Below are positions 62,570-64,000 of a DNA stretch of 64,000 nt, in pieces. Position numbers and translations under genes: made by a program. Each line of letters opens with the position of its first letter. Position 1 is the first letter of the stretch. This stretch comes from Chitinophagaceae bacterium (GTDB taxonomy: Bacteria > Bacteroidota > Bacteroidia > Chitinophagales > Chitinophagaceae), in assembly GCA_016702745.1 (NCBI GenBank), contig JADJDJ010000001.1, positions 930,001-994,000 of the forward strand, written 5' to 3'. The notes below the pieces were generated by a model. It made no database searches and was not told the DNA's origin. It saw nothing but the letters and a program-made list of their open reading frames with translations.

Positions 62570-62598
62570 ACTTGTTGGTTATTTGCTGGTACACAGAA

Positions 62599-63582
62599 TC
62601 AGGAGGCGAGAATCTTTACGATCTTCATCCATTCATCGCTGATCTTGCCTTTGTTTTTTACTGCGTCCTGCAGGGGTAAATAATGCATTTTATTATTGAG
62701 GATGCCCACAAATACATTGTGTCTTCCTTCGATGAGGCTTTCTACGGCATGATAGCCCATCCGACTGGCGATCAGCCTGTCAATACAGGTAGGGGAGCCG
62801 CCACGTTGGATATGGCCGAGGATACAAACCCTGATTTCGGCATTCGGTAATTTTTCTTTCAGGATGGCCTGTACATTATTGCCACCACCAAATTCATCAC
62901 CTTCAGCCACCACAATCAGATTCACCAGTTTTTTCCGGCGCTCTTTTTCAAGGAGAGAACTGATCAGGTCATTCATGTTGGTTTTTCTTTCCGGTATCAG
63001 GATATTTTCTGCACCGGTGGCAATACCGCTATGCAGGGCAATATAACCGGCATCCCTTCCCATTACTTCGATTACGAAGATCCGGTCATGTGCATCCATG
63101 GTATCGCGGATTTTATCGATGGCTTCCACAGCCGTGTTGACTGCGGTATCAAATCCAATCGTAAAATCTGTGCCACTGATATCTTTATCAATCGTGCCGG
63201 CGAGTCCCACACAGGGGATATCAAAATCCTGACTGAATTTTACAGCCCCGCGAAAGGAACCGTCACCACCAATAATCACCAATCCGTCAATTCCTCTTTT
63301 CTTCAGGTTATTATAGGCTTTCTGCCTTCCTTCCAGTTCAAAAAATTCTTTGCATCTGGCGGTTTTTAAAATCGTACCTCCCCGCTGAATGATATTGGCC
63401 ACTGAGCGTGAATCCATCTGATAAATATCATCCTCAATCATCCCCTGGTAACCACGCATAATGCCAAACATTTCCAGTCCATGATAGAGCCCTGTCCGCA
63501 CCACCGCCCTAATCGCAGCATTCATACCAGGTGAGTCGCCCCCGGAAGTCAAAACACCAATCTTTGAAACTTTCTTTTCCAT
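62599..63582 (-). CDS. pfkA: ATP-dependent 6-phosphofructokinase
   Basis: Phosphorylates fructose-6-phosphate in glycolysis; 327 aa, homotetramer expected. Motifs are GVLTSGGDSPGMNAAIRAVVR at residues 9-29, GGDGS at 105-109 (the ATP-type signature, not the PPi-type GGDD), and catalytic TIDKDISGTDFTIGFDTA with Asp132 as base. Substrate contacts include VIEVMGRDAGYIALHSGIATG and CILGHIQRGGSPTCIDR. Intact. First gene of the pfkA-pyk unit. The minus-strand TAAATTTG (63607-63600) is a possible -7 element 18 bp before the start codon. Confidence 0.97.
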   Translation of the reverse strand: MEKKVSKIGVLTSGGDSPGMNAAIRAVVRTGLYHGLEMFGIMRGYQGMIEDDIYQMDSRSVANIIQRGGTILKTARCKEFFELEGRQKAYNNLKKRGIDGLVIIGGDGSFRGAVKFSQDFDIPCVGLAGTIDKDISGTDFTIGFDTAVNTAVEAIDKIRDTMDAHDRIFVIEVMGRDAGYIALHSGIATGAENILIPERKTNMNDLISSLLEKERRKKLVNLIVVAEGDEFGGGNNVQAILKEKLPNAEIRVCILGHIQRGGSPTCIDRLIASRMGYHAVESLIEGRHNVFVGILNNKMHYLPLQDAVKNKGKISDEWMKIVKILAS

Positions 63583-63599
63583 TACATGATTTAAGCCGT

Positions 63600-63607
63600 C
63601 AAATTTA
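63600..63607 (-). promoter_or_regulatory. Possible -7 element of the pfkA-pyk operon
   Basis: On the minus strand TAAATTTG (63607-63600) matches TAnnTTTG, 18 bp from the pfkA ATG. An upstream TTCG sequence about 22 nt further is a poor -33 match, so confidence is modest. Confidence 0.35.
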
Positions 63608-63759
63608 CGGTTTTGTTTGGTATGTGTATCGAATACATACTAACGGGTGTTAGAGTGCCTTATTGCAGCAATTCATCACATTTCATTAACAGGAATACCC
63701 AATGATACGGATAAGAACCGATAATCAGTCTTTGTATGTTGTGTTATAAATATTATTAT

Positions 63760-64000
63760 ATGAGAAGATTTTTTTTTATCGGGCTTTTATTCGCCGGTTT
63801 GCAGGCAATGGCACAGGAGAACAATACCTGGATACGGGCATTCCCGATTACAGATTATATGATTGACCTCAACGACTCTGTAAAACTGGTGCAGGTGGAA
63901 TTACCCGACGATCTCCAGCTGAAAGAAAAACAACTGGGAGTAATCAGGGGCGTGTATCAGGACAAACATAGTGATACGCTGGCCAAAGGATATGGTCGTT
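63760..64000 (+). CDS. Secreted protein, 5' part only (runs off the window)
   Basis: Reading frame open from ATG 63760 to the window end (80 codons). A signal peptide is evident (MRRFFFIGLLFAGLQAMAQ, cleavage near 19). The mature part starts ENNTWIRAFPITDYMIDL and continues VKLVQVELPDDLQLKEKQL, with no recognised family in the part seen. Its divergent arrangement with pfkA leaves about 180 bp between start codons. Function unknown. Confidence 0.6.
   Translation, partial: MRRFFFIGLLFAGLQAMAQENNTWIRAFPITDYMIDLNDSVKLVQVELPDDLQLKEKQLGVIRGVYQDKHSDTLAKGYGR

Overview
The window looks like a Bacteroidota chromosome, most likely from the Chitinophagia/Chitinophagaceae. Supporting signs are Bacteroidota-type promoters (a -7 element TAnnTTTG, few strong Shine-Dalgarno sites), a fused cytochrome c assembly protein (CcmF/CcsA), a DUF4294 protein, BshB1 of bacillithiol synthesis, the NagB/PIG-L fusion typical of the phylum, paired M16 peptidases and LytS/LytTR signalling. 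No phage, integrase, insertion sequence, rRNA or CRISPR array was seen. The content is mostly housekeeping and catabolism on a stable chromosome, with unusual repeats between genes. || Layout. 0.2-9.1 kb (mostly minus): membrane protein, arginase-family ureohydrolase, fatty acid desaturase, YciE-like protein, an HMA-like/AraC regulator, a membrane zincin, DUF1801, an M20 peptidase and bshB1. 9.3-13.1 kb: DUF4294 and cytochrome c maturation (ccmF, ccmE). 13.2-21.4 kb (mostly plus): acyl-CoA dehydrogenase, YggS, a LytS/LytTR two-component pair, transglutaminase-like protein, a small basic protein, SDR and outer-membrane barrel. 21.5-30.6 kb: rocD, ispE, a DUF151-UVR protein, etfBA, tilS, rhomboid and rlmH. 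30.8-32.2 kb: a satellite array of seven ~203-bp half-units. 32.3-35.0 kb: an M16 peptidase pair. 35.2-40.7 kb: a FecR/DUF928-like protein and a CHASE2 protein, divergent from a caspase-TPR protein. 40.8-41.1 kb: three degenerate tRNA-Arg 5' halves in exact 77-bp tandem, ending in an intact tRNA-Arg(ACG). 41.3-46.7 kb: Bax-inhibitor protein, NagB fusion and GH20 hexosaminidase. 46.8-51.9 kb: SnoaL-like protein, two pirins, FMN reductase, glycosylasparaginase-like hydrolase and CutC. 51.9-61.0 kb: a probable 3-keto-glycoside locus (two Tat-type TIM-barrel proteins, dehydrogenase small subunit, GMC flavoprotein, MFS transporter, Gfo/Idh/MocA enzyme, a third TIM-barrel protein, cytochrome c, DUF1080 hydrolase). 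61.0-63.6 kb: pfkA-pyk. The window ends inside a secreted protein gene. || How it works together. GH20 plus NagB can process GlcNAc polymers into glycolysis, where PfkA and Pyk sit nearby. The 52-61 kb locus would oxidise glycosides at C3, pass electrons to cytochrome c, then cleave and import the keto sugars. ETF accepts electrons from acyl-CoA dehydrogenases such as the one at 13.3 kb. || Data quality. At least 16 genes carry single-base frameshifts or in-frame stops (about 21 lesions), mostly in short A/T or G runs. One-base corrections restore family-like proteins, so uncorrected long-read errors are the simplest explanation, though real decay is not excluded. Broken genes are annotated over their reconstructed extent.
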